Shown one piece after another: positions 18,306 to 26,848 of a stretch of DNA of 64,000 nt. The position numbers were made by a program, and so were the translations under genes. Every line of letters begins with the position of its first letter. Position 1 is the first letter of the stretch. Origin of the DNA: CBDCMJ01 sp965224325 (lineage in GTDB: Bacteria; Chloroflexota; Dehalococcoidia; Lucifugimonadales; UBA3495); the NCBI GenBank assembly GCA_965224325.1, contig CBDCYT010000016.1:1-64000 (forward strand), given 5' to 3'. The notes below the pieces were generated by a model. It was not told the origin of the DNA. It was given only the letters and a program-made list of their open reading frames with translations, and ran no database searches.

Positions 18306-19510
18306 GTACCTCGTCAGTCTGAAACCGCCGGATAGATACGCCGAAGCTTGTTACGGGCATCGTTGGTGGAGAATCGCCAGTTGATGGTTGCCGCAGCCTG
18401 ATTTCGTTCGGTCTCCAAGGCGGCAGTTTCCCGTTTGAGGGACTCCTCGTCTTCAATACGGCGGTTGAAACATTGGTTGCTGAAGACGCTGAACTCAATC
18501 TCTGCCATGTTGAGCCAGCTTCCGTGCTTGGGAGCATAGTGAAACTCCAGCCGTTGGATCACCCGTCTGGCCTCCTTCGGCTCAAAGGTCTCGTACAGGG
18601 AGGCGGGCCTATGGGTGTTCAGGTTATCCAGCACCACCCGGACCTTCTCCGCTTCGGGGTAAGCAGCGTCCGCCAGCCAGCGCATCTGATGGGCGAAGTC
18701 TTCCATGGTGCGACGCTCCGTCACTGCCACGTGCCTCCAGCCCGCCAGCGGCTCACAAGTCATGAATAAGTTCCGGGTCCCGTTGCGCTGGTACTCGTAA
18801 TCAAACCGCTCCTGCCGTCCCGCCTTGGCCGGGATGGGAGACCGCTTCTCCGACACCAACTGCTTGGAGGTCTCGTCGAAACAGACTACCGGCCGCTTGG
18901 AGTCATAGGGTTCGGCGTAGAGGTCCAGCACGTCCTCCATGCAGGCTACGAACTCGGCGCTCACCTTTGGGATGCACCACTCCTTCTTCCGCCACGGCTT
19001 GAGTTCGTTTTTTTCAGCACCTGCCTGACCGTCTCCCGGGAGATGGAGCCGGTCAACTCCAGCTTCACCGCTTGGTCGGCAAGCAATTGCAACGTCCAGC
19101 GGGTGTGCCCTTCCGGGGCTGCGCTGCAGGCCATGGCCACCAAGTGGGCTTCTTGCCTTCCATCAAGTTTGCGCCGTTGCCCCGGCCGCGGCAGGTCATT
19201 GAGGGCGCGTTCCAACCCGCCTTCTACGAAGCGCTGCCGCACCCGGCCCACCGTGGAGGGGCCCACCATCAGGGCTTCCGCCACCTGTTGGTCGGTAAGG
19301 CCTTCATCGGCTTTACACAAAATCAAACACCGCTTCACTTTGCGCCCCGAAGATTTGCCCCGCCGGGTGATACCCAACAAATGCTCCCGTTCATCCTCGG
19401 TCAAGTTCACTCGATATAGCTTAGCCGGCATTCCCCTCACCTCCTCACAATCAAAGAACGCCTCCATTATATCAATTCTTATATTTGTCACAAATAGCCG
19501 GACCCGGTAC
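18306..19510 (-). mobile_element. IS630-family element, copy 2
   Basis: 1205 bp flanked by TA duplications. The ends share only GTACC plus scattered matches as inverted repeats. It is related to copy 1 at the protein level but clearly divergent in sequence, so it arrived independently. It sits inside the cargo transposon. Confidence 0.85.
18314..19431 (-). CDS. IS630 transposase, OrfA/OrfB joined by -1 frameshift (copy 2)
   Basis: OrfA runs leftward from ATG 19431, chosen because of the strong GAGGTGAGGGGA just upstream, to 18961. It carries the helix-turn-helix QQVAEALMVGPSTVGRVRQRF. OrfB (18964-18314) carries CFDETSKQL, VVLDNLNTHRP and SWLNMAEIEFSVF of the DDE domain. Seven T at 19008-19014 on the plus strand give the same A7 slip site as in copy 1; slipping back one base yields the linker KNELKPWRKKEWCIPKV. 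The product should be one fused transposase. Confidence 0.87.
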
Positions 19511-19549
19511 TAGCCGCTTCCGGCCCCAGCGGTGAGGGGATATGAGGGC

Positions 19550-19570
19550 CAAGCCCTACAAGCAAACGGA
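19550..19570 (-). repeat. Right terminal inverted repeat of the cargo transposon
   Basis: The exact reverse complement of the left repeat over 21 bases. It lies 17 bp before the stop of the integrase gene, which is read from the other strand. Confidence 0.8.
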
Positions 19571-19587
19571 ACCCTAATTGTCGTTAA

Positions 19588-20793
19588 TCACAGGGCCGCG
19601 AAGTCGGCCCAATCCTGCATCAGGCCCCGGCGCTGGTCCAACAGGTCAGACCTGAAGTAGGCCCGCTCGGTTTCATTGCCTACGTTGTGGGCCAGGGAAA
19701 GCTCAATGGCCTCCCGGGTGTAGTTCGTTTGCTCGGCGGCCCAATCCCGGAAGCTCGACCGGAAGCCGTGCGGCACGCAATCAACACCGTTCGCCTTCAA
19801 GCGTTGCTCGAAGATGTTCATGCCCAACTGGTTGCCACCGTGACCTGGGAATATCAAGCCGTCCCCCCATACCCCGAGCTGGTCCCTCGCCTCTATCAAC
19901 GTGTCCATGGCCTGCGTGGACAGCGGTACCCGGTGTTGTTTCCGGGCCTTCATCCTGTAGGCCGGAACCGTCCATAACCCGTCCTTCATGTTCATCTCGT
20001 CCCAGCGGGCCGCCCGGACTTCAGCACTCCGGGCCGCTGTCAACACCAGGAAACGGAGCGCCAGGAGACCCGCCTGATCCGGCTGCGGGTAGGCCCGCCG
20101 GGTCTGGCGCAGGTCCGCCAGGAATCCGGGAACCTCGGCATAGGGCAGGGCCTTACGGTGCGCCCGGACTTTCGCCAGGCGGGGCAAGGCCGCCTCGATG
20201 GCTTCACCCGCCGGGTTGTCGGTGCGGTAACAGTAGGCCATGGCCCAGCGGAAGACCATGGCCAGCCGGTTTCGGAGCTTCCGGGCCGTCTCCGGCACCT
20301 GGCCCCAAATGGGAGTCAGAACGTCAAGGACATCGTGGCGCGTCAGATCATCGACCCTCATATCCCCCAGGGCCGGGAAGACATGCCGCTCCAACTCTCG
20401 GAGCCAGGCCGCCCCGGTGTTTGCGCCAGTCCACTTAGGCAGGTTGGACGTATGGACTGCCCGCGCCGCCTCCCGAAGTGTGGGGGGGCGAGTATCTCGG
20501 CCCCGGCTGGCCGTCGCCCGCGTCTTGACCTCCCGCGTGGCCTCCGCCTTGGCCCATGGGTTCCTGCCCGCGTCCACCGCCGCCTGATTCGCTACCGCCA
20601 GCCGCCGAGCCGCTGCCAGGGTCAGGGCCGGAAAGCCGCCCAGGCCCTTATCCGTCCGCTTCCCGTTGACCCGGATTCGCTGGACCCAGCTTTTCGTCCC
20701 GGTGGGCTTTACCAGGAGATAGAGACCGTTGCCGTCACCATACCGCCCAGGGGTCTTAGCCTTCTGAACCTTGTCTGCCGTTAGCTCTGCTAT
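19588..20793 (-). CDS. Tyrosine-type integrase (P4-like), apparent AUA start
   Basis: A site-specific recombinase that would integrate and excise the island. The catalytic Arg is in AARSAEVRAARWDE, the His-x-x-Arg in VPHGFRSSFRDW, then a later His in LAHNVGNETERAYF, whose Tyr is the likely nucleophile. The conserved N-terminal arm-binding domain (AELTADKVQKAKTPGRYGDG, GLYLLVKP) is in frame upstream of the first GTG (20577). It begins at codon ATA 20791-20793, four bases after AAGGAGG. No ATG, GTG or TTG precedes the domain, so translation likely starts at AUA. That gives 401 residues, the normal family length. Confidence 0.85.
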   Translation of the reverse strand: MAELTADKVQKAKTPGRYGDGNGLYLLVKPTGTKSWVQRIRVNGKRTDKGLGGFPALTLAAARRLAVANQAAVDAGRNPWAKAEATREVKTRATASRGRDTRPPTLREAARAVHTSNLPKWTGANTGAAWLRELERHVFPALGDMRVDDLTRHDVLDVLTPIWGQVPETARKLRNRLAMVFRWAMAYCYRTDNPAGEAIEAALPRLAKVRAHRKALPYAEVPGFLADLRQTRRAYPQPDQAGLLALRFLVLTAARSAEVRAARWDEMNMKDGLWTVPAYRMKARKQHRVPLSTQAMDTLIEARDQLGVWGDGLIFPGHGGNQLGMNIFEQRLKANGVDCVPHGFRSSFRDWAAEQTNYTREAIELSLAHNVGNETERAYFRSDLLDQRRGLMQDWADFAAL

Positions 20794-20909
20794 ATCGCCT
20801 CCTTACCACCTAACCTTACCCCGGCGGCCTGGCAGTTACCACCATTGTTACCACCAGGCGGGTCTAATAATAGGGAGGCTTTAGCTTAACGTCCAGGGGT
20901 AACGGCGTA

Positions 20910-21998
20910 TTAGTGAATCTCGTAGGCGGACTCGCTAACCATGAAGTGTTGGGCTCCGGCGTTGATATCCCGGAGGCATTGCTGCAGCGGGTTGGAGGAA
21001 AACAGGGCCGAGCCCCCGCCGTGCCGGAACGCTTGGGTGACTACGTCGACAGCTACTTCGGTGGCATAGGTTGCTGAGGCCCGCAGCTTTGCCTGAAGCC
21101 GTGGGGCGATCACGCCTCTTTGGCAGACCCCCGTCCAGGCTTCCTCCAGCAGTTCAATGACCAGGGCCCGAGCCCCCATCAGGCGCATGTCGCATTCACC
21201 GATGGCTCGCTGGAACGATGGGTGTTCGGCGACCGGTAAAGACGGCGTGTAACCTCTAACCTTGGATTGCGCGTCCTTCAGGATTGCGTCCAAGGCCCGG
21301 CGGGCAACGCCAAACGCGAATGCGGCGTGCTCGTGGCTGACAAAGCCGGGTATGCCCATGCGATACACGGGCCCGCCCCGCTTGGGCTCCGCTTCCAGTT
21401 GGTCCCAGACGAAGGCTTCAGGCACGAACAGGCCAGACACGGAAAAATCGCAACTCCCTGTGCCCCTCAGGCCCGCCACGTCCCAATTGTCGTGTATTTG
21501 CGCTTGGGACGTGAGGAATGTAACCATACGCAGGTCCGGCGTACTCCCGTCATCTCGGCTCACCCAAGCTCCCGCCCACAGCCAATCGGAGTGACGGATG
21601 CCGCTGGCGAAGGGCCACCGCCCGCTTACCAGATAACCCCCGTCTACCGGGGTAGCTTGTCCGGAGGGCCTGAAGGCGGCCGCGGCTTTGGGCACCCGGC
21701 CCCCGTCAAACATGATGGCGATTGCGTCATCCGGGAGGAAGGCTCCAGGCAACCCGATACATGCGGCCCCTATCATGACACACCAACCGGCTGAGGGATC
21801 GATGCGGCTCACTGCCTCGATGACCTCTAGCTGTGTCACCGGATCGGCCTCCGCGCCCCCCAACTCCTCCGGCAGCTTCAAGGCGAATATGCCCGATTGA
21901 TATAGAGCGTCCACGGTTGAGGCGGGCAGAGTGGCGTTGGCCTCCGCTTCCGGGGCCCCGGCAAGCACAGTGCTTCGGACCTTTTCCACTGCGGCCAT
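20910..21998 (-). CDS. Acyl-CoA dehydrogenase-like flavoprotein (HsaA/DszC type)
   Basis: ATG 21998 is preferred because GGGAG precedes it, giving about 362 residues; the upstream in-frame part has no similarity. The fold pattern of flavin monooxygenases of the acyl-CoA dehydrogenase superfamily is clear: an N-terminal helical domain (ALKLPEELGGAEADP), a middle beta domain (GGYLVSGRWPFASGIRHSDW) and a C-terminal helical domain ending QAFRHGGGSALFSSNPLQQC. Such proteins use reduced flavin to hydroxylate aromatic or sulphur substrates. The substrate is not visible. It is downstream of the cobalamin operon on the same strand but 87 bp away. Confidence 0.75.
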   Translation of the reverse strand: MAAVEKVRSTVLAGAPEAEANATLPASTVDALYQSGIFALKLPEELGGAEADPVTQLEVIEAVSRIDPSAGWCVMIGAACIGLPGAFLPDDAIAIMFDGGRVPKAAAAFRPSGQATPVDGGYLVSGRWPFASGIRHSDWLWAGAWVSRDDGSTPDLRMVTFLTSQAQIHDNWDVAGLRGTGSCDFSVSGLFVPEAFVWDQLEAEPKRGGPVYRMGIPGFVSHEHAAFAFGVARRALDAILKDAQSKVRGYTPSLPVAEHPSFQRAIGECDMRLMGARALVIELLEEAWTGVCQRGVIAPRLQAKLRASATYATEVAVDVVTQAFRHGGGSALFSSNPLQQCLRDINAGAQHFMVSESAYEIH

Positions 21999-22084
21999 GA
22001 GAAACTCCCTTTTTTCTTCCTGGCCGGTTGGAAAACCCCAATTCACTTCAGATAACCTCTGCAATTCGCAGTGACGACGGCCGG

Positions 22085-23332
22085 TCAAGACGGGTGCGGC
22101 GCAAAGTCCACCCGGGCCACGGCTATTGTAGCACGGTCGCTTTTCACTCTTGGCGCCAGCAAACCACGGTTGCCTGCGGCCAGCAGGGCGGCCGGCTCGG
22201 ACACTCCCCACATGCCCAATAATTGTCGGACCTGGTCCCGAGGGGTCGGCCTGATGGCCGCTTGGTCCGGAGGAGGAGCGGTGGACCGCTCCGCAAACGC
22301 GCTGGAGAGGTCAGCGGGATGCTGCTCGTCGAACACCGCGTTCAGCTCGCCGGCCCTGTAGCATTGAAGGGGCACTCCGTATTTGCCGGCGAGGTCTATA
22401 AGCCCGCGCTCGTCCTGTTTCAGGTCCGCCGTGGCGATGCATCTGAGGCTGGCCGTTGCCAGGCCGCACGAGCGAAAAGTGTTGACCAGCAACTCATCTA
22501 GCTCGTTAACCGGAACTCCCCGGCGGCATCCCATTCCGGCCACCAAAGTACGAGGGCGGTAGAATACCACTGCCCTGTCCTTCTCCGCTGACTCAGGACT
22601 TCCGCTGGTCCCCGGCAGAGTAGTGTCTTTGCCGGTGATCTCACCGGCGGTCTTGTCGGTGATTATGAGGGCAGCGGCCCAGGAAGCGGCCATGAGGGCT
22701 TCCCGGGAATGGTAGACGGTGACGTTTACCGGTAATGGCTCACCGGACGGCCACCAATCGAGCTCTCCCGCATCCTGGTAGACGCCCACCGGCGCGCCGT
22801 TCACCATGGCCGCGCTGGCGCGGGTGACTTCGATGGGTTCGGCCTGTATCTGCCATCCGAACTCTTGGCCGAGCAGGTCCACCGCCACGGTCCCCATAAC
22901 GTGGGAAGCCGACGTCACCACCGGGTTGGCGCCAAGGGCACGGGCCACCTCTTGGGTCAGACGGTCTGCCCCTCCCAGGTGGCCTGACAGCAGGCTCACC
23001 GCGAAACGGCCGGCGTCATCCACGCACACCACTGCGGGGTCGTGGTGTTTGTCTCGTAGGCTGGGAGCCAAAAGCCGCACAGCGGCGCCCACCGGCATGA
23101 ACAGCACCAAACGTTCACAGTCGCCAAACAGCTTGGTAACCAAGGGCCGCACCGGCAGGTCGAAGGGCGTCTCCGGTAGGACCTGCTCCGCGTCTTGCTG
23201 GTGGAAACGGCGTTCCAGGTGAAGCTGGACGTCGACGGATACGGACAAAGACTTGGCCAGGCGACGGGCCAGACCGGCGCCGTGGGCCGAGATAGCGACT
23301 ATGGCCGTGGTGCTTGTGGCCGGTACGTTCAT
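22085..23332 (-). CDS. cbiG: Cobalt-precorrin-5A hydrolase
   Basis: 415 residues. CbiG opens the delta-lactone ring of cobalt-precorrin-5A and releases acetaldehyde in the oxygen-independent corrin route. The N-terminal and central domains show LVLFMPVGAAVRLLAPSL and SLLSGHLGGADRLTQEVARAL, typical of CbiG. The C-terminal domain shows VAGMGCRRGVPVNEL. The start overlaps the end of cbiF by ATGA. It is the last cobalamin gene of the operon. A Pro-rich extension of about 70 residues follows the conserved C-terminal domain. Confidence 0.88.
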   Translation of the reverse strand: MNVPATSTTAIVAISAHGAGLARRLAKSLSVSVDVQLHLERRFHQQDAEQVLPETPFDLPVRPLVTKLFGDCERLVLFMPVGAAVRLLAPSLRDKHHDPAVVCVDDAGRFAVSLLSGHLGGADRLTQEVARALGANPVVTSASHVMGTVAVDLLGQEFGWQIQAEPIEVTRASAAMVNGAPVGVYQDAGELDWWPSGEPLPVNVTVYHSREALMAASWAAALIITDKTAGEITGKDTTLPGTSGSPESAEKDRAVVFYRPRTLVAGMGCRRGVPVNELDELLVNTFRSCGLATASLRCIATADLKQDERGLIDLAGKYGVPLQCYRAGELNAVFDEQHPADLSSAFAERSTAPPPDQAAIRPTPRDQVRQLLGMWGVSEPAALLAAGNRGLLAPRVKSDRATIAVARVDFAPHPS

Positions 23333-24189
23333 GGAGATGGAGTGACGGCGCTCTTTTTGCTCCGGGCCGTGGAGGCGTCGGGTTTGGACCTGCTGGGGGA
23401 CTTGCGGTACAGGTGAGTGTAGTCTTCGGAGTAGAGGTGAGACACCGCTGTCCCTTCGGTCCGGCCCGGCTTGGTCAGTTGGGGGTCCAGCGCCTGGCCC
23501 ACCATAATTAGGGCCTGCAACGTGATTTTAGCGGCCCGCACTTTGGCGGCTATGTCCACCAGCGTGCCTCTAATTACCTGCTGTTCCGGCCAGCCTACCC
23601 GGTACACCACCGCGACCGGCGTCTCTTTGGGGTACCCGGCGGCTCGCAACTCCCGGACGATTCTTGTTATCCGGGTTATGCTCAAGAAGATTATCAGGGT
23701 GCACCCGTGAGCTGCCAGGCCGGCCAGTTGTTCCCGGGGCGGCATGGCAATGCGGCCTTCGGCGCGAGTCATGATCACCGTCTGGGAAACTTCCGGCGCT
23801 GTGAGCTCTGCTTTGAGCAGGGCGGCGGCGGCGAAGGCCGAGCTAACTCCGGGAATAATCTCGTACTCGATGCCCTCGTTCTCCAGGACCCGCATCTGCT
23901 CCGATATCGCGCCGTAGATTGCCGGATCACCGCTTTGAACCCTGGCCACCGTCTTGCCTTGGGCCACGGCGCTCACGGTTAGGTCCATGATTTCAACCAG
24001 CGTAAGGTCCTTGCTGCCATGCACCTCCGCTCCAGGATGCGCGAAGCCGGCCACGGACGGGTGCACCAGGGAGTCAGCGTAGATGACCACGTCGGAAGTC
24101 TCTATGACTCGCTTCGCCTTGAGGGTCAAGAGGTCCGGGTCTCCGGGTCCTCCCCCAACGAAATAAACCTTGCCCTTCGTTTCCGCCAT
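23329..24189 (-). CDS. cbiF: Cobalt-precorrin-4 C11-methyltransferase
   Basis: 286 residues of the tetrapyrrole methylase family. The SAM-site loops are VYFVGGGPGDPDLLTLKAKR at the start and DVVIYADSLV, VQSGDPAIYGA and GVSSAFAAAALL after it. It methylates C11 of the corrin ring. A Ser/Lys-rich tail of about 40 residues is extra. Five bases separate it from cbiL, and its stop overlaps the cbiG start, so it is within one transcript. Confidence 0.9.
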   Translation of the reverse strand: MAETKGKVYFVGGGPGDPDLLTLKAKRVIETSDVVIYADSLVHPSVAGFAHPGAEVHGSKDLTLVEIMDLTVSAVAQGKTVARVQSGDPAIYGAISEQMRVLENEGIEYEIIPGVSSAFAAAALLKAELTAPEVSQTVIMTRAEGRIAMPPREQLAGLAAHGCTLIIFLSITRITRIVRELRAAGYPKETPVAVVYRVGWPEQQVIRGTLVDIAAKVRAAKITLQALIMVGQALDPQLTKPGRTEGTAVSHLYSEDYTHLYRKSPSRSKPDASTARSKKSAVTPSP

Positions 24190-24194
24190 CGGTA

Positions 24195-24938
24195 TTACCC
24201 TTTGATAATCAGCAAAGAGAAATAGTCTAAGTTCTCTACTGAGAGTTCGTTAAGGTCCTGGACAACCTGTTCTTGCGGAGTCGTTGCCCGGCTCACGTAT
24301 ACTGTCTTGCCGGCCGGCCCCAGAGTCTCCAAACTGGCCATCACCTTAACCAAACTCCGGTTCACCTTCATCAGGACTATTGTATCGTAGCTGGCAATGG
24401 CCTCGGAGAGATCTTCGGTCCCATACACCGCGGGTAAGATGACCACCCGCTGCCCATGGGTTGCCAGCGGAACACCGGCGCTGGCCGCCGCCGCCATCAC
24501 TGAGGATACGCCCGGCACAATTTCCACGTTTATAAAAGGATGTTCTCGCCGGATGTTGTCCAGCACGTAGGAAAAGGTGCTATACAGCATGGGGTCGCCC
24601 TCGGTAATGAAGGCGACGTCGGACCCCTGGTATAGCCGCTGCGCCAGCGCGCTGGCAGCGTCCTGCCACACCGCGGCCGCCGCCTCGGGGTCGTCCACGG
24701 GAAAGGGCAGCCGAATGATCTCTTGGCGCTGTGGGTCAAGCAGTCCTTGGACTATCCCCAGGGCGTAGCTGTCCGCTTGCCTATCCGATTGGGGGGTGCA
24801 TATAACCGGAACGCTTCGCAGCACGCGCAGCGCCTTGAGGGTCAGTAACTCCGGGTCTCCCGGCCCTACGCCCACTCCGAACAAGCAACCCGGTGACTCC
24901 GGCCGCGGCTTGGTGGACCTGTCGGCCCCCGAGGCCAT
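24195..24938 (-). CDS. cbiL: (Cobalt-)precorrin-2 C20-methyltransferase
   Basis: 247 residues. The family pattern is clear: LFGVGVGPGDPELLTLKALR, TEGDPMLYSTFSYV, and EIVPGVSSVMAAAASAGVPL. The enzyme adds the C20 methyl from SAM, an early step after cobalt insertion in the cobalt-early route. A 17-residue polar leader precedes the first strand. It lies four bases after cbiT, with which it is surely co-transcribed. Confidence 0.9.
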   Translation of the reverse strand: MASGADRSTKPRPESPGCLFGVGVGPGDPELLTLKALRVLRSVPVICTPQSDRQADSYALGIVQGLLDPQRQEIIRLPFPVDDPEAAAAVWQDAASALAQRLYQGSDVAFITEGDPMLYSTFSYVLDNIRREHPFINVEIVPGVSSVMAAAASAGVPLATHGQRVVILPAVYGTEDLSEAIASYDTIVLMKVNRSLVKVMASLETLGPAGKTVYVSRATTPQEQVVQDLNELSVENLDYFSLLIIKG

Positions 24939-24942
24939 TCAG

Positions 24943-25593
24943 TTAGCCCTCACGCCAGGCGGTAACGACAAACACTGGGTTCAAGGCTTCCAAACGGGTT
25001 GCCCCGTCGGGCATCTCCTTGCCCCTAGCCGCGCTCACCTGCGACAGTTCCACGGTGAATCCCAGGGCTTTGAGCTGGCGGCAAGCGTCTTGGGTCCGCT
25101 CCAAGACCGCCAGGTTGACCACGATCCGGCCATCGGGACTGAGCCGGCGCGCCACCGCGTCCAAGATCCCGGGGAGTTTCCCCCCGCTGCCACCGACGAA
25201 TACCGAATCAGGCGCAGGCAGACCGTCCAGAGCTTCCGGGGCTTCTCCGGTCACCACGTGGACGTTCAACGAGGTCCACCGGTGTACGTTTCGCCGCAGC
25301 AGGGCTAGGCTCGGTTCGTCCCGCTCTACCGCGTAAACAGATCCCTGGCATGCGATGAGGCCTGCCTCTACCGACACTGAGCCGGTGCCGGCGCCGATGT
25401 CCCATACGATGCTACTCGGCCGCAGACCGAGAGAGTACAGGGCGACGGCCCGCACCTCTCGCTTGGTGATCTGGCCGCGAAGCGGCTGGCGTTGCTCGAA
25501 AGCGGAATCGGGCAATCCCAGAGCCCGGTGTTGCTTGGCTTCCACCGGTCCTTTAACCAGACGCGGGAGAAGGTCCGACGTCTCCTCAGTCAT
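24943..25593 (-). CDS. cbiT: Cobalt-precorrin-6B C15-methyltransferase (decarboxylating)
   Basis: ATG 25593 gives 216 residues, overlapping cbiD by eight bases; an alternative GTG lies 12 bases upstream. The Rossmann SAM site is WDIGAGTGSVSVEAGLI, with the acidic strand YAVERDEP and VFVGGSGGKLPGILD. CbiT methylates C15 and decarboxylates the C12 acetate. The partner CbiE (C5 methylation), often fused or adjacent, is not in this window. Confidence 0.88.
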   Translation of the reverse strand: MTEETSDLLPRLVKGPVEAKQHRALGLPDSAFEQRQPLRGQITKREVRAVALYSLGLRPSSIVWDIGAGTGSVSVEAGLIACQGSVYAVERDEPSLALLRRNVHRWTSLNVHVVTGEAPEALDGLPAPDSVFVGGSGGKLPGILDAVARRLSPDGRIVVNLAVLERTQDACRQLKALGFTVELSQVSAARGKEMPDGATRLEALNPVFVVTAWREG

Positions 25594-26809
25594 GGGAAAC
25601 CCCACCTGGAGGACTCAGCAAAGGGACTCCCAGTGGAGACGTGGAGGCGTGTCCCAGCAGGGTGCCATCGAAGTCGAAGCAAAGGGCGTCGACGATCAGT
25701 GCGCCGGCATCCTGACCCAACTGCTTGTGGCTCTCCTGGCAGACCAGTTGGCAAATCAGAGGAAAGACTGCGTCCAGGTTGGAGTCTTGGGCCAACTCTT
25801 GGAAATGGCGGCCGCTGGACGCCGTGCGCATCGCGGCTTGCACCTCGGGCGAGGCCCCGCACTGACCGGCCAATGTCGCTAGGAAATCAAGGTCGACCTG
25901 ATTGCCGGCCACGTGAGTTACAAAGTAACCCATGGCCATTTTCGAGAACTTGCCCACCATCCCCACGTGGGTGGCCCGTTCCACTTTGCGCATCACGCAG
26001 CGTTTTAGCGCTGGGCCGCTGAAAATGCCCGCCTCGATGTAAGCCATGTCGGACAAGTTGAAGTAGGGCCGGGCGAACGCCTCGCTCCGCGTGCCGGTGG
26101 ACAGGACCAAGTGGGACAAGTTATTGGCCGACGCCACGTCGATGGCCAGATGTACGCTGGCGCGCCAAGCCGCCGTAGAGTAGGGCTGGACCACGCCGGT
26201 ACTGCCAAGAATGGAGATCCCTCCAATTACGCCCAAGCGTGCATTCGTGGTCTTGAGCGCGATCTCTTCCCCGTTGGGCACAGCTATCTGCACGGTAAAA
26301 CATTCTTCCGCCCCTGCGCCGCAACTGTTGGCAGCCAGTTCCACAGACTCTATGATCATCCGCCGAGGCACCCTGGTCACTGCCGGCTCTCCCACCGCTA
26401 TCCCGGTGCCGGGCCTGGTGACCATGCCTACCCCTGGCCCTCCGGTGATGACAACCTGTTGGCCGGAGTGTTGGCCGGACTCTGCGGCTCGGGATACCGT
26501 CACGCAGATTTCCGCCCCGTGGGTCACGTCGGGATCGTCGCCGCCGTCCTTGATAACCGAGCACAACACGCCTTTGCCATCCGGCGTCCACTCGCAGCGG
26601 TGTATCGGGAAGGACGCGTCTCGCCCTACGGGTAGGTGGATATTAGCCTGATCGACCGCGGCCCCGGTCAGTAGCGCAAGGGTGGCGGCCTTTGCTGCTG
26701 CCGCTGCGCAAGAGCCGGTGGTGTAACCCGTGCGCATGCCGCGGCGTGGTACAGTTTGGCGGCTGTAGTCGCTCTCGTCCCCGTCATTTGCGGAATATGA
26801 TTGACTCAT
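25586..26809 (-). CDS. cbiD: Cobalt-precorrin-5B C1-methyltransferase
   Basis: ATG 26809 is the likely start (MSQSYSANDG); one further upstream is possible. The diagnostic motif GYTTGSCAAAAAKAA is near residue 28, and GISILGSTGVVQPYSTAAW lies in the middle. CbiD is the C1 methylase of the cobalt-early route and is not used in the oxygen-dependent route, so it fixes which pathway this operon encodes. It lies 39 bp after cbiX. Confidence 0.9.
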   Translation of the reverse strand: MSQSYSANDGDESDYSRQTVPRRGMRTGYTTGSCAAAAAKAATLALLTGAAVDQANIHLPVGRDASFPIHRCEWTPDGKGVLCSVIKDGGDDPDVTHGAEICVTVSRAAESGQHSGQQVVITGGPGVGMVTRPGTGIAVGEPAVTRVPRRMIIESVELAANSCGAGAEECFTVQIAVPNGEEIALKTTNARLGVIGGISILGSTGVVQPYSTAAWRASVHLAIDVASANNLSHLVLSTGTRSEAFARPYFNLSDMAYIEAGIFSGPALKRCVMRKVERATHVGMVGKFSKMAMGYFVTHVAGNQVDLDFLATLAGQCGASPEVQAAMRTASSGRHFQELAQDSNLDAVFPLICQLVCQESHKQLGQDAGALIVDALCFDFDGTLLGHASTSPLGVPLLSPPGGVSHD

Positions 26810-26848
26810 CTCAGTGTACCCGTTGCCGGGCAAATCAGCCCGCGCAAA

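Larger units (their letters stand above)
18292..19524. other. 12-bp-arm palindrome split at its centre by IS630 copy 2
   Basis: The left arm GCCGGAAGCGGC (18292-18303) and the right arm GCCGCTTCCGGC (19513-19524) are exact reverse complements. Each touches one TA of the IS630 target duplication (18304-18305, 19511-19512). Removing the IS restores a perfect 26-bp palindrome just after the transposase stop, which would fold as a strong hairpin, probably a transcription stop or end structure of the transposon. Confidence 0.85.
15449..19570 (+). mobile_element. Cargo-bearing transposon with 21-bp terminal inverted repeats
   Basis: Perfect 21-bp inverted repeats lie at 15449-15469 and 19550-19570, with a weaker extension inward (CTGATATG against CTCATATC). 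Inside are a membrane protein gene, a PD-(D/E)XK nuclease-like gene and an IS240-like DDE transposase, plus a later IS630 insertion. Without the IS630 copy the unit is about 2.9 kb. No target duplication is visible, and the hsdS 3' end is missing from the right flank. A deletion or rearrangement therefore followed insertion, or the right end belongs to another event. Confidence 0.7.
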
